Below are positions 12,601 through 23,459 of a stretch of DNA of 64,000 nt, piece after piece; position 1 is the stretch's first letter, and every line of letters begins with the position of its first letter. The DNA is from Eublepharis macularius (Eukaryota > Chordata > Lepidosauria > Squamata > Eublepharidae), in the NCBI RefSeq assembly GCF_028583425.1, contig NC_072807.1, positions 31,067,001 to 31,131,000 of the forward strand, in the 5' to 3' direction. Under the pieces are notes generated by a model, which saw only the letters and a program-made list of their open reading frames with translations, had not been told where the DNA came from and did not search any database. A program made the position numbers and the translations under genes.

Positions 12601-15600
12601 GAGAATCTCGGGCAGAAAAAAAAGTTCCTGAGCTCCCAAGAGAATGAGTGTAAAAGGCCTTCCAAGTAGCAAGAACTTGCCCAGGTGACTGGACTCTAGC
12701 AGGCTGCCAAGGAACTCTTGCGATGGAAGCTCTCCAAGTAGGTCAAAGAATGAACTAAGCATAGCTCTGACCCAAGATAGCTTGCAGCCAAGACCAGAAA
12801 CAGGACAGCCACATGATTCATATTCGAGTAGCCAATCTGGCCTACCCTTGAGAACCAGTATCCTGCCCCACTCCACCTCACCCTACCCATCCTTTCCATA
12901 CCTGAATTTATGTTGGCTACTGGCCGAAGGGCTGAAGAACAGAGGCTCAAGAGAGCGAGTCATAGGCCAGGTTGGGCTAGTGACGTTGGGAAACAAGGGT
13001 CTAAAGGAGGGTGAGGCATAGCCTGAGGTCTGAATGGAAAGGAAGAAAGAATCCATATAAGCAGCGCACTGGCATCAGCACACGAGGCCACTTCTATCTT
13101 CCATCCAAGAGAAAGTGGTCACCAAGCAACCATGTTTTGGGAAGTGTTCCATAAACAGGACACCATGATATCACAATTGGATGGACCTGGCACTGGTAGC
13201 ACCTAGTTCTGACAGCGGGGCAAGGCCTCAGTAGGAGTTCCTAGTGTATGGGCAGGTTCACCTAGTAGCTGGAAATCATTCAGATGTCCTATGGCCAGAA
13301 TATTGTGGACTTAATAGGTCAAAACAAACACAGGAGACTTTCAGTGTTTAAATCCTTCTACACAAAGGAAACGTGTTATGTATTCCTGTTAGGTTATACT
13401 TGCTTTGAATCCAAATCACCTACCCTCCCATCCCCGTCTGAAACAATAATATCCTCTTGGACAGAAGTTATCTTCTGTAAATGTGACATTACTGCTTTAC
13501 CCTTTCCTAAAGTGAGGAAGTGTTTCTCTATTGGTCACAACTTCTTTTTCACCACTTGAACACCGCAACTCCCACAAAGTTTCTAGATCTGACAAACCCA
13601 ACCGTCACCGCTACGGCTACCGTTTCAGGGGAAAAGTGACGCACTGCATTACCCGGTTAAGGCTAAACACACGTCGTGTCCTGCGAGGTAGTGTAAATGG
13701 ATACGGCGATCGCATAGAGTCAGACATCATGGGAGACTGCTGTGGGGGGGAAATTATTACAAAGCAGTAGCAGAGAAAAGACAGATGCATGGACAGCTGC
13801 CGCAGCATGTCCAAAACATTTCATACTGTATTTAAAGGTTAGATGAGAAGTACAAGAACTCCAGCTTCAGAAAAGGTAAATCTAAACAAACCTTGGCCTC
13901 AGAGTAGCTCAGGATCCAAAGGGTGGCACAGAGTGAAGGCAGTAAGGATTAAGATGGGGGGGGCGAGCTTTGAGGATTCCATTTATCAGCCCCATGAAAC
14001 ACTAGGAAGAGGGCTTGAGGGTCCTCCCATGGAAGGCTGAACACTACAAAGGTAGGAGGCTATTGGACATTGGAAAGATGTTACCTTTTACTGGGTAGAC
14101 TCCAAACTCTATAGGATAGGCAGCCATTTCCAAGCTTATTAGGGACACTGTCTGCTGTCAAGACTTTCTACAACATTAGCATTATACAAGGATTTAGCAT
14201 TTTCTTTCCCTTTTCCACCTGAACTTTCACTTGCAACAAAGACATCAAATGTCATGAACTCTTCATGCTACAGGCTTCATCACTTGAAAGCTTTAACAAG
14301 CCATCAGGCTACTCTTCAACAGCTAGGTACAGTGCAAGGGAGCATTTCATTCCCCACTTCAGACCAGGGAAGAAAGGGTGGGAAAGCCATGCTCACCTCC
14401 ACTGCAGACCGTGACGAGGCACGTCTCAGAGCCGAGTTCCACAAATCAGATTTCGAAGCTGCCTCAGTGTGATTCTCCTGCACAGATTCACCCGATAAAA
14501 TTATGGACAGAAGAATCAAAATGGTGAGAGAAGCAGGCAACAAAGCAGGAGCGTAAGAGGAGCCCTGCTGGATCAGACCAGTGGCCCATCCAGTCCAGCA
14601 CCCTGTCTCACACAGTGGCCAACCAGTTACTCTGGAGGACCAACCACAGGGCACAGAGGCTGAGGCCTTCCCCTGACATAGTCTCCTGGCTCTGGTATTC
14701 AGAGGTTTACTACCTCCGAATGTGGCGGCTCCCTTAGATCAAGAGCAGCAGAAAAGAGCAAGAGTCCAGTAGCACCTATAGGACTAACAAAATTTGTGGT
14801 AGGGTATGAACAATTATCCTGTAGAGGAATTTCAACGGGAGATTAGAAAGAGAGACGGCTGCATTGCAATTGATAACAAAGCTCAAGACAATGCATCCAC
14901 CTGGACTGAATGAAGACATTGACTTCCTGTCTTATTACCAATGCTAATTTCTCCACACCCATTACCCCAGCCTATTCAATCACACCTGCCATTGTCATTC
15001 ACCAGCTACTAGCATTTGGCTTCTGCAATCACTCCACTCTCCAAGATATAAGGACAGATGGACTCACATTCTAGCTGTATCTGAAGAAGTGAGCTGCAGC
15101 TCACGAGAGCCCATACCTTATCACAAATTTTGTTAGTCTTATAGTGCTACTGGACTCTTGCTCTTTTCAGAGGCTCCCTCAGACACCATGGTTAGTAGCC
15201 ACTGATAGACTTATCCTTCGTGAATTTGTCTAATCCCCTTTTAAAGGAGTCTATGCCTTCAGCCATCCTTTGGGAGCAAATTCCCAGTCTCAGCTCCTAA
15301 GCAGGCTTACACCTCAATCAATGAGCTTAGAAAGGGGTAATTCTGTTTAGGACAACACTGATTAAGAGTCAGGGTTCTGGGAGATCTAGTTAGGAAGGCC
15401 AACCCTCATTGCTTTGATATGCTGCTATTGGATCATGTTGTAACTAGAGACCCTGTATGTATATACAGATCGCTCTTCCTACTTACCCTGCCCCCCCTCC
15501 ACCTTCACACAAGTATCCAATTTCCCCACATTGATCAGTCAAATGCCTCCAGGAAGCTCACAGGGAACAACGGCAACTTCTGCCCTCTTGCTGTTACCCC

Positions 15601-18600
15601 CAACAACTTCCTTACTCTACCACACACCAGTACCACAACCAAAGACCGATTCATTGCGGCACAAGATACTTCATCTGTGGTCAGCTCCAACTTAAATTAA
15701 AAACTTAGAGCACCCTTTACAGACCCCCCCCCCCGTTGCTCCATTTCCCAATTCATGCATCCCCTCCCCACGTCCTATGACTCAGCTCCCCTTACCTTTC
15801 CCGCCACGCCCCAGACACTTTCCCATGGGGCAAAAGAAGGGGTGCGGCAGTCGGACAATCGTGACAAAGAAGCCCTGTGGAACAGACGTGGCCTGGGAGC
15901 CCATTTGGCCTCCGAGGCAAACTGGCCACGCACGGCTTTCATAACTGCTGGGTCTCCCAGGTCGTTCTGTTCTTCTGCTTCCTTGCTTGTACGATCCTCC
16001 TCCTCCTGTTCAACCACATCCATCTCCTCCTCTCCCATCTCTTCTGTGGCCTCATAAGCAAGCTGTGGCTCAGTGTGGTGGCTTTCGTCTTCCAAAACAT
16101 CTTCTAGCATCAGCTGTTCTTCTGCAGTTTCTGAATGTCCTGCCTCTTCCCCTACTGACACAACTTCTTCAAGTCCGTTCACAGGAGCTTCCACTGGGTC
16201 TGCAGCCAAGGTTTTGGTCTCACTCTCTTCCAGATATGCTTAGGAGGGAGAGGGAGAAAAATGAATTCTCAGATCTATGACAAGAGAGGAAAAACATGAA
16301 TCTTGGGCTGGAGGTTGTGTAATTTTCTTGTCATTTGTGGCTTGTCCACGGACACTGAAAGTTCACAGCTAAGATTCCACTGCATGGAAATCTCTTGATC
16401 AAAATTCTAGGCTCAACTAACCTCTGACTTGCTCACACGGAACTATTCTGTACCTTCTGGACTTCACAAAAGGGCAAGATGTGAGACGCGACTGAGTTTT
16501 CCAGGCTTTATGGATAGGTCATTAGGATGCTAGGCCCAAGGTAATACAAAGAGAGTTAAGACAGTTCATATTGCAGGTTAAGTGCTGGTGGATCACACAG
16601 AAATAGAAAGTGAACACCTCCCATATTTGGCAATATTCAGCTTTGACCTAGTATGATGGGACCTTAACCTAGACACCATGCTGTTTAACCACCTTTTTAA
16701 TGCTATTCAGTCACTTATGGAGAACTTGCTATAGCCAGAAACTTTTATACAATTTGCAGAGTCTTTCTCTGCTCATTCATAGTCAAAATCCTTCAACACA
16801 TTTCACAAGGAATATATTATATTAAGGAACAGCCTTCTCCCACTTGAACTTACCTGTCCATTCTGACCATCTTTGGAGGACCTGCTTCAGGTGCCCCCAT
16901 GATCTGAGGCTAGACAGGTCACCTGAGAAAGGGCCATCTCAGTCACGGTACCAAAACTTTGCAACTCCCTCCCTAGGAAGATTCATCTGTCTCCCACTAT
17001 CTTTATCTTCCACCAGTGGTTGAAACCATTTTTTGTTTCATTTGGCATACCCCAGTAACTGTTATTGGCCCTCTTCCCTAGTTTTGGTGTTGTCTGCTTA
17101 TATAATTCAATAAAACCTTATTTAAAATGCTGTTTTAATATTCAACTTTTCTAATGTTTTTATGTTTGCTACTTTAGGGACGCTATTTGGATGGGAAAGT
17201 GACATAAAATGTTTTAAACAAAATAAGGTTGGATTTTAAGTGAAGCAAAGACTAGCTAATTTTTATCACAGTATGCTATTATTCATACAGTATTAAAATA
17301 TTCTTATTTATTTGTTTAATTTACAGCCTGCTCTTTTCACAGAGACATGCAGTCTATTTTTGACACAATCAGTGCAATCCTAAGAAGAGTTACTCCCATC
17401 TAAGCCCATTCATTTCAATTAGCTTAGACAGGAGTAACTCTGCATAGGACTGCATCGAGTAAGCTGTTTTTACTATATGATACTTAGAATGAGATGGGAA
17501 GGAAATTTAATCTCTTACCTGTCGAAGTGAAGGTCAGATTATTGTAAAGGTCAATCTCATCCTCTTCAGATGTTTTGTCAAGCAGAAATTCTTCTGTCAT
17601 AAAGTAATCCTCCAGAATCTGCTTGGAAAGACAAAGATATTGGGACTCATCCTGTTGCCCTCTCCTGAGAGAGAGATGGGAACAGGATCAAAACCTCTTT
17701 CAAAACAGAAAACACAGCAACCTATCTGTTGCCGACAGGAGGGCACCAATGCTACTTTTCTCAACTTCTCTCCTCTCTCGTGGAGACAGAGCCATGATGA
17801 CTTTAGGAATGATTTCAACACTATGCTAAGAAAACAAATAGAACTTACCCAGTTTCCCATTTAACCTGGGCTTTTATCAGTGCAAAAACCACTTAACATG
17901 TCAAGATAGCATAGCAGCCCCCTAGAGCAGGGCTTCATAGAATACTACAGCTCAGCTGTCATTGTAACCTATAGAACTACAGCTGTAGGCATAGCAGCCA
18001 ATAACCTGTTTTAAACAAGATGCACACATCAACCAAAAGGGAGACTGCAATGAAGAAATCAGAAGGATTGAGACTTTGAACAGCAGCTGTGAGGGAGCTA
18101 GATAAGATCCTTAAAGATAAAGATGTCTCTCTGGGAACCAAGATTAAAATAATCCAAATTATGGTATTCCCCATTACTATGTATGGATGTGAAAGACAGT
18201 GAAGAAAGCTGACAGGAAGAAAACTGATTCATTCGAAATGTGGTGCTGGAAGAGAGTTTTGTGGATACCAAGGACAGCCAAAAAGACAAGTAAGTGGGTA
18301 CTAGATCAAATCAAACTCAAATTCTCCCTAGAAGCTAAAATGACAAAACTAAGGCTATCATGCATTGGTCACCATCATGAGAAGACAAGATTCTCTGGAA
18401 AAATCAATAACGCTAGGAAAAGTGGAAGGCAGTGGGAAAAGAGGAAGACCTAAAAAGAGATGGCTTGACTCAATAAAAGAAGCCACATCCTCCAGTTTGC
18501 AGGATCTGAGCAAGTCTGTTAATGATAGGACATTTTGGAGGTCTTTCATTCATAGGGTCGCCATATGTTGGAGTTGTGCAGATTATGTTCTTTTGTCCAT

Positions 18601-20868
18601 GAGGCATCACTTTTAAATCAGGCATCGGTCTTTTTACAGGAAGAAAATCTTTAGGCTTCAACAGAGAAAAACCGACTGTTTGCACCAGTTCCTGCCAGTG
18701 GTGTGGAAATATAACCTTTACAAACAGGACTTAGGGGGCATCACAAAAAAGCAGAGAGGGACGTACTTTGTCTGCCTGTCTCAGACATTTAACTGCAACA
18801 TACCAGAGGGGATTCTTGTGGTCACATGTCTTCTTCCTCCCAAAGAGCAAGAGCCCCTTGTTCCTACGCAGCACCCTTACTCCCATTCACAGTTTGAAAT
18901 AACCAAGTCCACAGCTAGTAATTTACAACACACTCCTTCTGTTTAGCAGTGGCTAATATGCTGCATCTGAGGATAATTCTAAGCCTTGACTGTTTTACAG
19001 GGATGCTGCATTCAAAATGAAGTTGTCTTCACTTTATCCCACTGGAAACACACTGCTTTTTTTAGAATACGCATTGTTGGGGAAGCAGACCAAGAAAGCT
19101 GCTCCCATGGGCTCATGGAGCATGCCCCCATCAAAATGCAAGACCCCTCATTTTTTTCAGTTCACATTTCTTCCTACAAACAAAGAGGGTTTAACCACAG
19201 TGAAGACTGCAGTCCTATAAATCCTTTTTCTCTGGGAGCAAGCAAATCCCCTTGAACACAACATGAAGTGCTTACTCCTGAGTCAACACACTGCTTGCCT
19301 CTATAAACCAGCATGGGGTAGAGGTTAGAGTGTTAGACTAGGATTAGGAAGACTCCAGTTTGAATCTACCTCTCTGCTATGGAAGCGTGCTGGGTGCCCT
19401 TGGGCCACTCACACCCTCTCAGCCTAAAATACCTCACAGCGTTTGAGAATAAAATAGAGAATGATGAAAGTCATGCCGTGTTCCCGTTGGGGAGAATAGG
19501 AGAATACAAATGAAGTTTTAAAGAATTATAGTGGTTAAGTGGTTGGGTTGCAAATCAGCACTCTGCTAGTTGGAATCCCACTTCTACCATGAAATCAGCA
19601 GGTGGCCTTGGGTAAGCCACTCCTCTCAGCCCAGCTCCCCAGCTGTTATTGTGGGGATAATAACAACACTGGCTTTGTTCGCTGCTCTGAGTGGTCACTA
19701 GTTTATCCAGAAGAGCAATATATAAGCACAGTTATTGTTATTATTATAAGTGGTTGGGCTGCAAATCAGTATGCTGCTGATTGGAACCCCGCTACTGCCA
19801 TTTATTTTATTTATGTCATTTATATTCCGCCTTTCTCATTGAGACTCAAGGCGGATTACATAGTGTAAGATTAGCACAATCAGTGGCAAGGACAAGGGCA
19901 GGCATTTCCAAACAGTGTCAAGAACATTTCCATAAACAATGTCATAGGATAAATGAATACAGTATCAAGAACATTTCCATAAACAATGTCATAGGGTAAA
20001 TGAATACAAGTTTACAAAGACAGTATTAGCGAAGATCCAATATGGGGTTGAAGAATTGCTGAAACAGAACATAAGCAATTCTAGGACTTACATTAAACAA
20101 CATGAAGCACAGATAGTATATAGGAGTACATATTTAAAGCAACATAATATGTAAGGCAACATAATGATGAAGTCTATGGTTTCTAACTCATTAGCGAAAC
20201 ATCTGGGACCCCTTTCCTACCATATCACCCTCTTAGCTGAGAAAAGGGCCTTTTGGGTTTGGGGAGCCACTTTTCTCAGCCCCAGCTGATTGTGGGGATA
20301 CGAATAAAATTGACTTTGTTTACTGCTCTAAGTGGGCACTAATTTGCCTAGAATAGTGATATATAAGACCAGCTACTATTATTAAATTCCACTTCTCGTA
20401 ACAGACATTGGTGACTTGGGTGTCCCACTCAGTTACAGCCTAACCTACCTCACAGGGTTGTTGTGAGGATAAAATAAGAGGAGAATGATGCAAGTCACTT
20501 TGGGGAGAAAGGTGAGCCATACATGAACTAAATAAACACAGTTAATAAGTAAATATAAAAAATTCGCTGGGGGAAGTCTGGTGCGCCATCAATGCCCCCC
20601 TCGCCCATGGCTGAAGCAGCCCGCTCCCCACCCGGGAAAGCCTCAGGCTGAGGGAAAGGCGGGAAGTCTTTAAGGCGCCACCACTTTCTGCTTAGGAAGC
20701 AACATGACCGTTCCCCGAAGAAAGCAGAAGCGGGCGACCGAGCCCGAGAAGGAGGAGCCGCCTTCCCTGGCCCTCCCGCCTCCGCGTCCCCGAGGACAAA
20801 GGGCGGTGTCGCCTCTCCCTGAGCCGCTCACTCACCACAGGCCGCGAGGCTCCGCCCCCCTCCGCCAT
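6679..20868 (-). CDS. PATL2: PAT1 homolog 2 (oocyte mRNA-repression factor), 15 coding exons
   Basis: Minus-strand exons, 5' to 3': 20836-20868, 17519-17618, 15796-16238, 14397-14477, 12902-13029, 12440-12523, 11166-11307, 10232-10340, 10052-10149, 9668-9712, 8842-9002, 8279-8438, 7482-7622, 6936-7033, 6679-6832. The sum is 1977 nt (658 aa plus stop) and all junctions are in phase. Family landmarks: acidic N-terminus with [13 protein letters not shown] (residues about 30-42) and [18 protein letters not shown]; the PAT1 block DPYEALM...[14 protein letters not shown] (about 303-325); [33 protein letters not shown]; and a helical C-terminal domain with [12 protein letters not shown] and [19 protein letters not shown]2 represses maternal mRNAs in oocytes with CPEB/DDX6-type partners. 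Exon 1 ([11 protein letters not shown], in the CpG island) is chosen by phase and donor only. The exon at 10052 uses a weak GTCTGT donor. The protein is longer than human PATL2 (about 540 aa), mostly in the acidic part. Confidence 0.88.
7071..7162. repeat. Penelope-like 3' fragment, single arm, PATL2 intron
   Basis: A 92-base single arm ('agtagaaaagagcaagagtc' to 'cagctcacttcttca') flanked by the direct repeat GGGAAAC at 7064-7070 and 7163-7169. It lies just upstream of the PATL2 exon at 6936-7033. Confidence 0.6.
9108..9309. mobile_element. 202-bp foldback MITE, PIF/Harbinger-like (family D, copy 1)
   Basis: A near-perfect palindrome: GAGCCAATCTACAAGTGACG at the left is mirrored by 'acttgtagcttggctc' at the right, with arms of about 95 bases. 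Length is exactly 202. The flanks are TAA and TGA, a degenerate 3-base duplication. The copies at 27871, 36172, 41621 and 55698 have the same length, and longer relatives lie at 30862 and 59518. Non-coding, in a PATL2 intron. Confidence 0.75.
11460..11663. repeat. Penelope-like inverted dimer, PATL2 intron
   Basis: The forward arm begins 'gatcaagatgggtagccatg' and the reverse arm ends 'gctcttttcca'. Near-identical 9-base flanks (TTTAGAAAT and TTCAGAAAT) suggest a target duplication with one mismatch. Confidence 0.6.
11718..11965 (-). repeat. MIR-like tRNA-derived SINE (family C)
   Basis: The reverse complement reads as a tRNA-like head followed by 'ctcagcctaacctacctcac'-type and 'tgttgtgaggataaa'-type blocks, with a 3' end like 'ggggagaaaagtgggataaa'. 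Other copies: 19308-19490, 20386-20535, 29808-30240 (interrupted), 37633-37800 (minus), 38858-39053, 40543-40785, 48228-48420 (minus), 50955-51130 and 62618-62912 (minus, interrupted). Confidence 0.6.
14553..15330 (+). repeat. CR1-like LINE 3' fragment, split by a Penelope-like insert
   Basis: The left part has 'ccctgctggatcagaccagt', 'cacagtggccaaccag' and 'ggtattcagaggtttac'. The right part resumes at about 15172 with 'ggctccctcagacaccatgg' and 'aatttgtctaatcccctttt'. These blocks belong to one common reptile LINE tail, so the intervening 433 bases are a later insertion. A short copy of the same tail lies at about 2265-2400. Confidence 0.6.
14739..15171 (+). repeat. Penelope-like element 3' part with GIY-YIG-like tail, nested in a CR1
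   Basis: Two inverted family arms (about 14745-14810 and 15085-15171) flank about 270 bases of unique sequence. One plus frame there (14825-14947) reads 41 codons to a stop, including [17 protein letters not shown]. This resembles the end of GIY-YIG endonuclease domains of Penelope-like retroelements, where an (R/K)..T..P.GLN pattern is common. The flanks GGCTCCCTTAGA (14727-14738) and GGCTCCCTCAGA (15172-15183) form a 12-base target duplication with one mismatch. It is a short fossil fragment. Confidence 0.55.
16843..17160 (+). repeat. L2/CR1-like LINE ORF2 end and 3' UTR
   Basis: A plus frame around 16950 reads [11 protein letters not shown], resembling the 'PKLWNSLP.E' motif near the end of L2/CR1 ORF2 proteins. 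It is followed by an AT-rich 3' tail with 'caataaaacctt'. Diverged and not functional. Confidence 0.5.
17373..17455. repeat. Short perfect-type hairpin repeat (family H, copy 1)
   Basis: 'gcaatcctaagaagagttac' is mirrored by 'gtaactctgcataggactgc' around a centre 'aagcccattcatttcaat'. The same roughly 80-base hairpin occurs at 52111-52189, 63337-63414 and 63919-63997. Confidence 0.6.
18085..18560 (+). mobile_element. BovB (RTE) LINE, 3' end of ORF2, decayed
   Basis: Plus frames read [50 protein letters not shown] and [14 protein letters not shown] in the order expected for the C-terminus of BovB/RTE reverse transcriptase proteins (MVFPVVMYGCESWT...FELWCWRRLLR). The reading changes frame at least twice, so the copy is dead. 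BovB in a vertebrate that also has BovB-tailed SINEs fits Squamata. Confidence 0.85.
19308..19745 (+). repeat. Two adjacent tRNA-derived SINEs (families C and B)
   Basis: 19308-19490 is a MIR-like SINE ('ggggtagaggttagagtgtt' then 'actcacaccctctcagccta'). 19535-19745 is a different SINE with 'gtggttaagtggttgggttg', 'ttggaatcccacttctacca' and a (TTA)n tail. Other family B copies lie at 29502-29705 (minus), 56254-56460 and, 5'-truncated, 20256-20385. Confidence 0.6.
19799..20250 (-). repeat. CR1/L2-like LINE 3' UTR with internal 47-base tandem duplication
   Basis: The reverse complement of the common 'gagtctcaatgagaaaggcg' LINE tail starts at about 19799. The block 'aagaacatttccataaacaa' followed by 'tgtcatagg' occurs twice in a row (about 19919 and 19966), a local duplication. 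Related tails, in plus orientation, are at 23460-24410 and 49905-50010. Confidence 0.6.
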
Positions 20869-20985
20869 CTCCCTCGACAGGCATCGCCCGCGGCCTCCGC
20901 CGGCGTCTCTTTTCAGGCTCGAACGGCGGGGCGGGGCAGGCCGTCCCGAGCCGCCTCATAACGCTCTCACACGATTGGCATTAGA
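20570..20985 (-). promoter_or_regulatory. CpG-island promoter and first exon of PATL2
   Basis: A CpG-rich block surrounds the proposed PATL2 ATG (20868) and its GTGAGT donor. An inverted CCAAT box (plus-strand GATTGGC, about 20973-20979) lies about 105 bases upstream of the ATG in the minus direction. A plus-strand open frame of 85 codons in the island is probably a by-product of GC-rich sequence. Confidence 0.6.
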
Positions 20986-21081
20986 GTATTACAACGTTAG
21001 CGGCAGTGACGGCTCCCTTAGAAGAATAACATTCAGCGCTTGCTTTCTTTTTCCTCCTCTCTGCCTTTCTTTTGCACGCAC

Positions 21082-21660
21082 TCCTCTCCTTTGTTTTGAT
21101 TTATCTTATTTGTAGTCCGCCTTTCTCATGGGGACTCAAGGCAAGCTTCCATGTTGCCTCTCTCTCTCTCTCTCACCCACCCCTCTCCTTTGTTTTTATT
21201 CACCTTGTTGTAGTCCACCTTTCCCATGGGACTCAAGGAGAACTTCCATGTTGCCCCTTGTTCTTTCTTTCTTTCACACACACACCTTTCTTTTGTTTTT
21301 ATTCATTCTTTTATCACGGGACTCAAGGCAAGCTTCCATGTTGCCTGCCTCTCTCTCTCTCTTTCTCTTTCTTTCACTCTCACACACCCCTCTCCTTTGT
21401 TTTTATTCATCTTGTCGTAGCCTGCCTTTTGCATGGGACTCGAGAATTTCTATGTTGCTCCTTTTCTTTCTTTCTTTCTTACACATGCGCACTCCTTTCT
21501 TTTGTTTTTATTCATCTTACTTGTAGTCCGTCTTTCACATGGGGACTCAAGGCAAGCTTCCATGTTGCTTCTTTCTCTCTCACACCCCTCACCTTTGTTT
21601 TTATTCACCTTATTTGCAGTCCGCCTTTCTCATGGGGACTCAAGGCAGACTGTTTATTAC
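21082..21660. repeat. Minisatellite: six ~100-bp units derived from a LINE tail
   Basis: The phrase 'tttgtttttattcatctt', then a 'tagtccgcctttctcatggg'-type block, 'gactcaaggcaagc' and 'ttccatgttgcc' recurs six times, starting near 21082, 21184, 21282, 21388, 21491 and 21587, with (CT)n/(TTTC)n linkers of varying length. The core is the reverse complement of the CR1/L2-like 3' tail found elsewhere in the window. Because the unit is stop-poor, it gives a meaningless 219-codon plus-strand frame. Confidence 0.8.
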
Positions 21661-21711
21661 ACAGATGGTGCAATCCTAAACCAAGTTACACCCTTGTAAA
21701 GCCATTGAACT

Positions 21712-21955
21712 CAAGAGCCAGTTTGGTGTAGTAGTTAGGAGCGCGGGACTCTAATCTGGAGAATCGGGTTTGATTCTCCACTTGAAGCCAGCTGGGTGAC
21801 CTCAGGCTAGTCACAGTTCTCTGGAGCTCTCTCAGCCCCACCCACCTCACAGGGTGATTGTTGTGGGGATAATAATGACATACTTTGTAACCTGCTCTGA
21901 GTGGGCATTAAGTTGTCCTGAAGGGTGGTATATAAATGAATGTTGTTATTATTAA
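21712..21955 (+). repeat. tRNA-derived SINE (family A)
   Basis: A full-length copy from 'agagccagtttggtgtagta' to 'ggtatataaatgaatgttg', lying directly after the minisatellite and a partial family H hairpin (about 21666-21710). Confidence 0.7.
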
Positions 21956-22033
21956 TGACTTTAGAAGGGAGTAGCTCATTTTAGGCTTCACTAAATCAGG
22001 CAATACAGTCCTGAAGGCCCTCTCGTAGGCTTT

Positions 22034-22552
22034 CCAACCTGCGGTGGTGGCTAGAGATCTCCCAGAATTACAGACCACAGAAATCAGTTCCCCTGGAGAA
22101 AATGACTGCTTTGGAGGGAGGACTCTGGCATTCTAACCCACTGAGGCCCCCCTGCCCTCCCCAGGCTCCAGCCCCAAAGTTTCCAGGAATTTCCCAACTT
22201 GGAGCTGGCAATCCCCCCATATCTCCAGGAATTTCTCAGTACATAGTTGGCAGGCCCTGTATCCTCCCACAATGTGCAGCAAAATCTGAAGCCTTCCTTC
22301 AGCCTTGCATGGTTTTCGCCAGTGGCAGAGTTGCCAAGCAGGGTTGGGAAATTCCTGTGGGGCAGTGGTGGTGCTGGTAGGGAGACAGGGGAGGGAGAAG
22401 CTTGGAAGGGGGGAAAGTTCTGCTGAGATGGGATGCTATAGAATTCACCCTCTGAAGCAGCTGTTTTCTTCATGAAAACCAATTTCTATAGATTAGAGAT
22501 GAACTGTAATTCTGGGAGAACACCAGGCCCTGTCTGGAGGTTGGCAGCCTTA
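22034..22552. mobile_element. Two facing copies of the 'ctccaggaatttccc' DNA element
   Basis: 22034-22245 is a plus copy ('cagttcccctggagaaaatg', 'aggaatttcccaacttggag'). 22320-22552 is an inverted copy ('gttgccaagcagggttggga' to 'tggaggttggcagcctt'). About 75 bases separate them. They could be two insertions or a larger inverted element; no coding sequence is visible. Confidence 0.6.
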
Positions 22553-22602
22553 TCCAATGGATGTATTCTTGTACATTAATTCTGTTCCAGGAGGGGAAGG
22601 TG

Positions 22603-22775
22603 GCATGGTATAGTCTGAACTCGTCAGATCTCAGAAGCTAAGGAGGGTCAGTATTGGATGGGTGATCATCAAGGAAGACTCTGCTGAGGAAGGCAATGGC
22701 AAACCCCCTCTGCTTTTTGCTTGCCTTGAAAGCCTCTTGCTGGTGTTGCCATAAGTTGGTTGTGATTTGACATAT
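22603..22775 (+). repeat. 5S-rRNA-derived SINE
   Basis: 'ctcgtcagatctcagaagct', 'aaggagggtcagtattggat' and 'gggtgatcatc' follow the internal promoter region of 5S rRNA (CTCGTCTGATCTCGGAAGCTAAGCAGGGTCGG in vertebrates), and then a SINE tail, 'gttgccataagttggttgtg', takes over. Other pieces: 47190-47347 (minus, with the head), 50073-50160, and 3' tails at 3967-4035 and 26425-26545. Confidence 0.75.
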
Positions 22776-23200
22776 GTACATAATTCTGTTGCGGAGAGGG
22801 AAAGTCCTATGTGTATGCGAGGGGAAAAATAATGAACAACTGCTACAAACACCTAGCAGAGTCTTTAATTAAGTTCCACAAAATCGTTGCCAGGTTCTGT
22901 GGCGTTCATGGCCCATTGACTTTCTCAGTTGGGACTTCTGGCTTTTTAAAAAAAAAGTTGATGTAATTTGGCAGACACATTTCTACCCGTTTCCATTATG
23001 GATCTCTGTACTTTCTGTTGCTCAATACCACTCATTAGATCTATGAGACTAAAGTCTAAACCACATTTAGTCGTTTACCCAAATCTAGTTCTCAGGGCAA
23101 CACTAGACACAACTCTGGGAGATTCATAAACATGGTGTAGCATATGTACTGTTGATAGACCTCTTCAAATGGAAAATAGATATATATTCCTATTATATAT

Positions 23201-23453
23201 AACAACAACAACAACAACATTTTATTTATATACCACCCTTCAGGACAACTTAATGCCCACTCAGAGTGGTTTACAAAATATGTCATTATTATCCCCACAA
23301 CACAACACCCTGTGAGGTGGGTGGGGCTGAGAGAGCTCCAGAGAACTGTGACTCCCAAGGTCACCCAGCTGGCTTCAGGTGGGAGTGGGGAATCAAACCC
23401 GGCTCTCCAGATTAGAGTCCCTCGCTTTTAACCACTGTACCAAACTGGCTCTC
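23201..23453 (-). repeat. tRNA-derived SINE (family A), minus
   Basis: Starts with (CAA)n and 'tatataccacccttcaggac' and ends 'ccaaactggctctcc', the reverse complement of the family A head. Confidence 0.7.
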
Positions 23454-23459
23454 CCCCCT

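Noticed and set aside
20704-20961. Plus-strand 85-codon frame [19 protein letters not shown] in the PATL2 CpG island
   Set aside because: GC-rich islands often give such frames; no splice continuation or family match. A divergent transcript cannot be excluded.
21072-21731. A 219-codon open frame on the plus strand
   Set aside because: It runs through the ~100-base minisatellite; its Ser/Leu/Phe-rich protein is a product of repeated CT-rich DNA and has no domain.
22603-22700. Possible 5S rRNA gene
   Set aside because: Only the internal region is 5S-like and it continues into a SINE tail; diverged at many positions.
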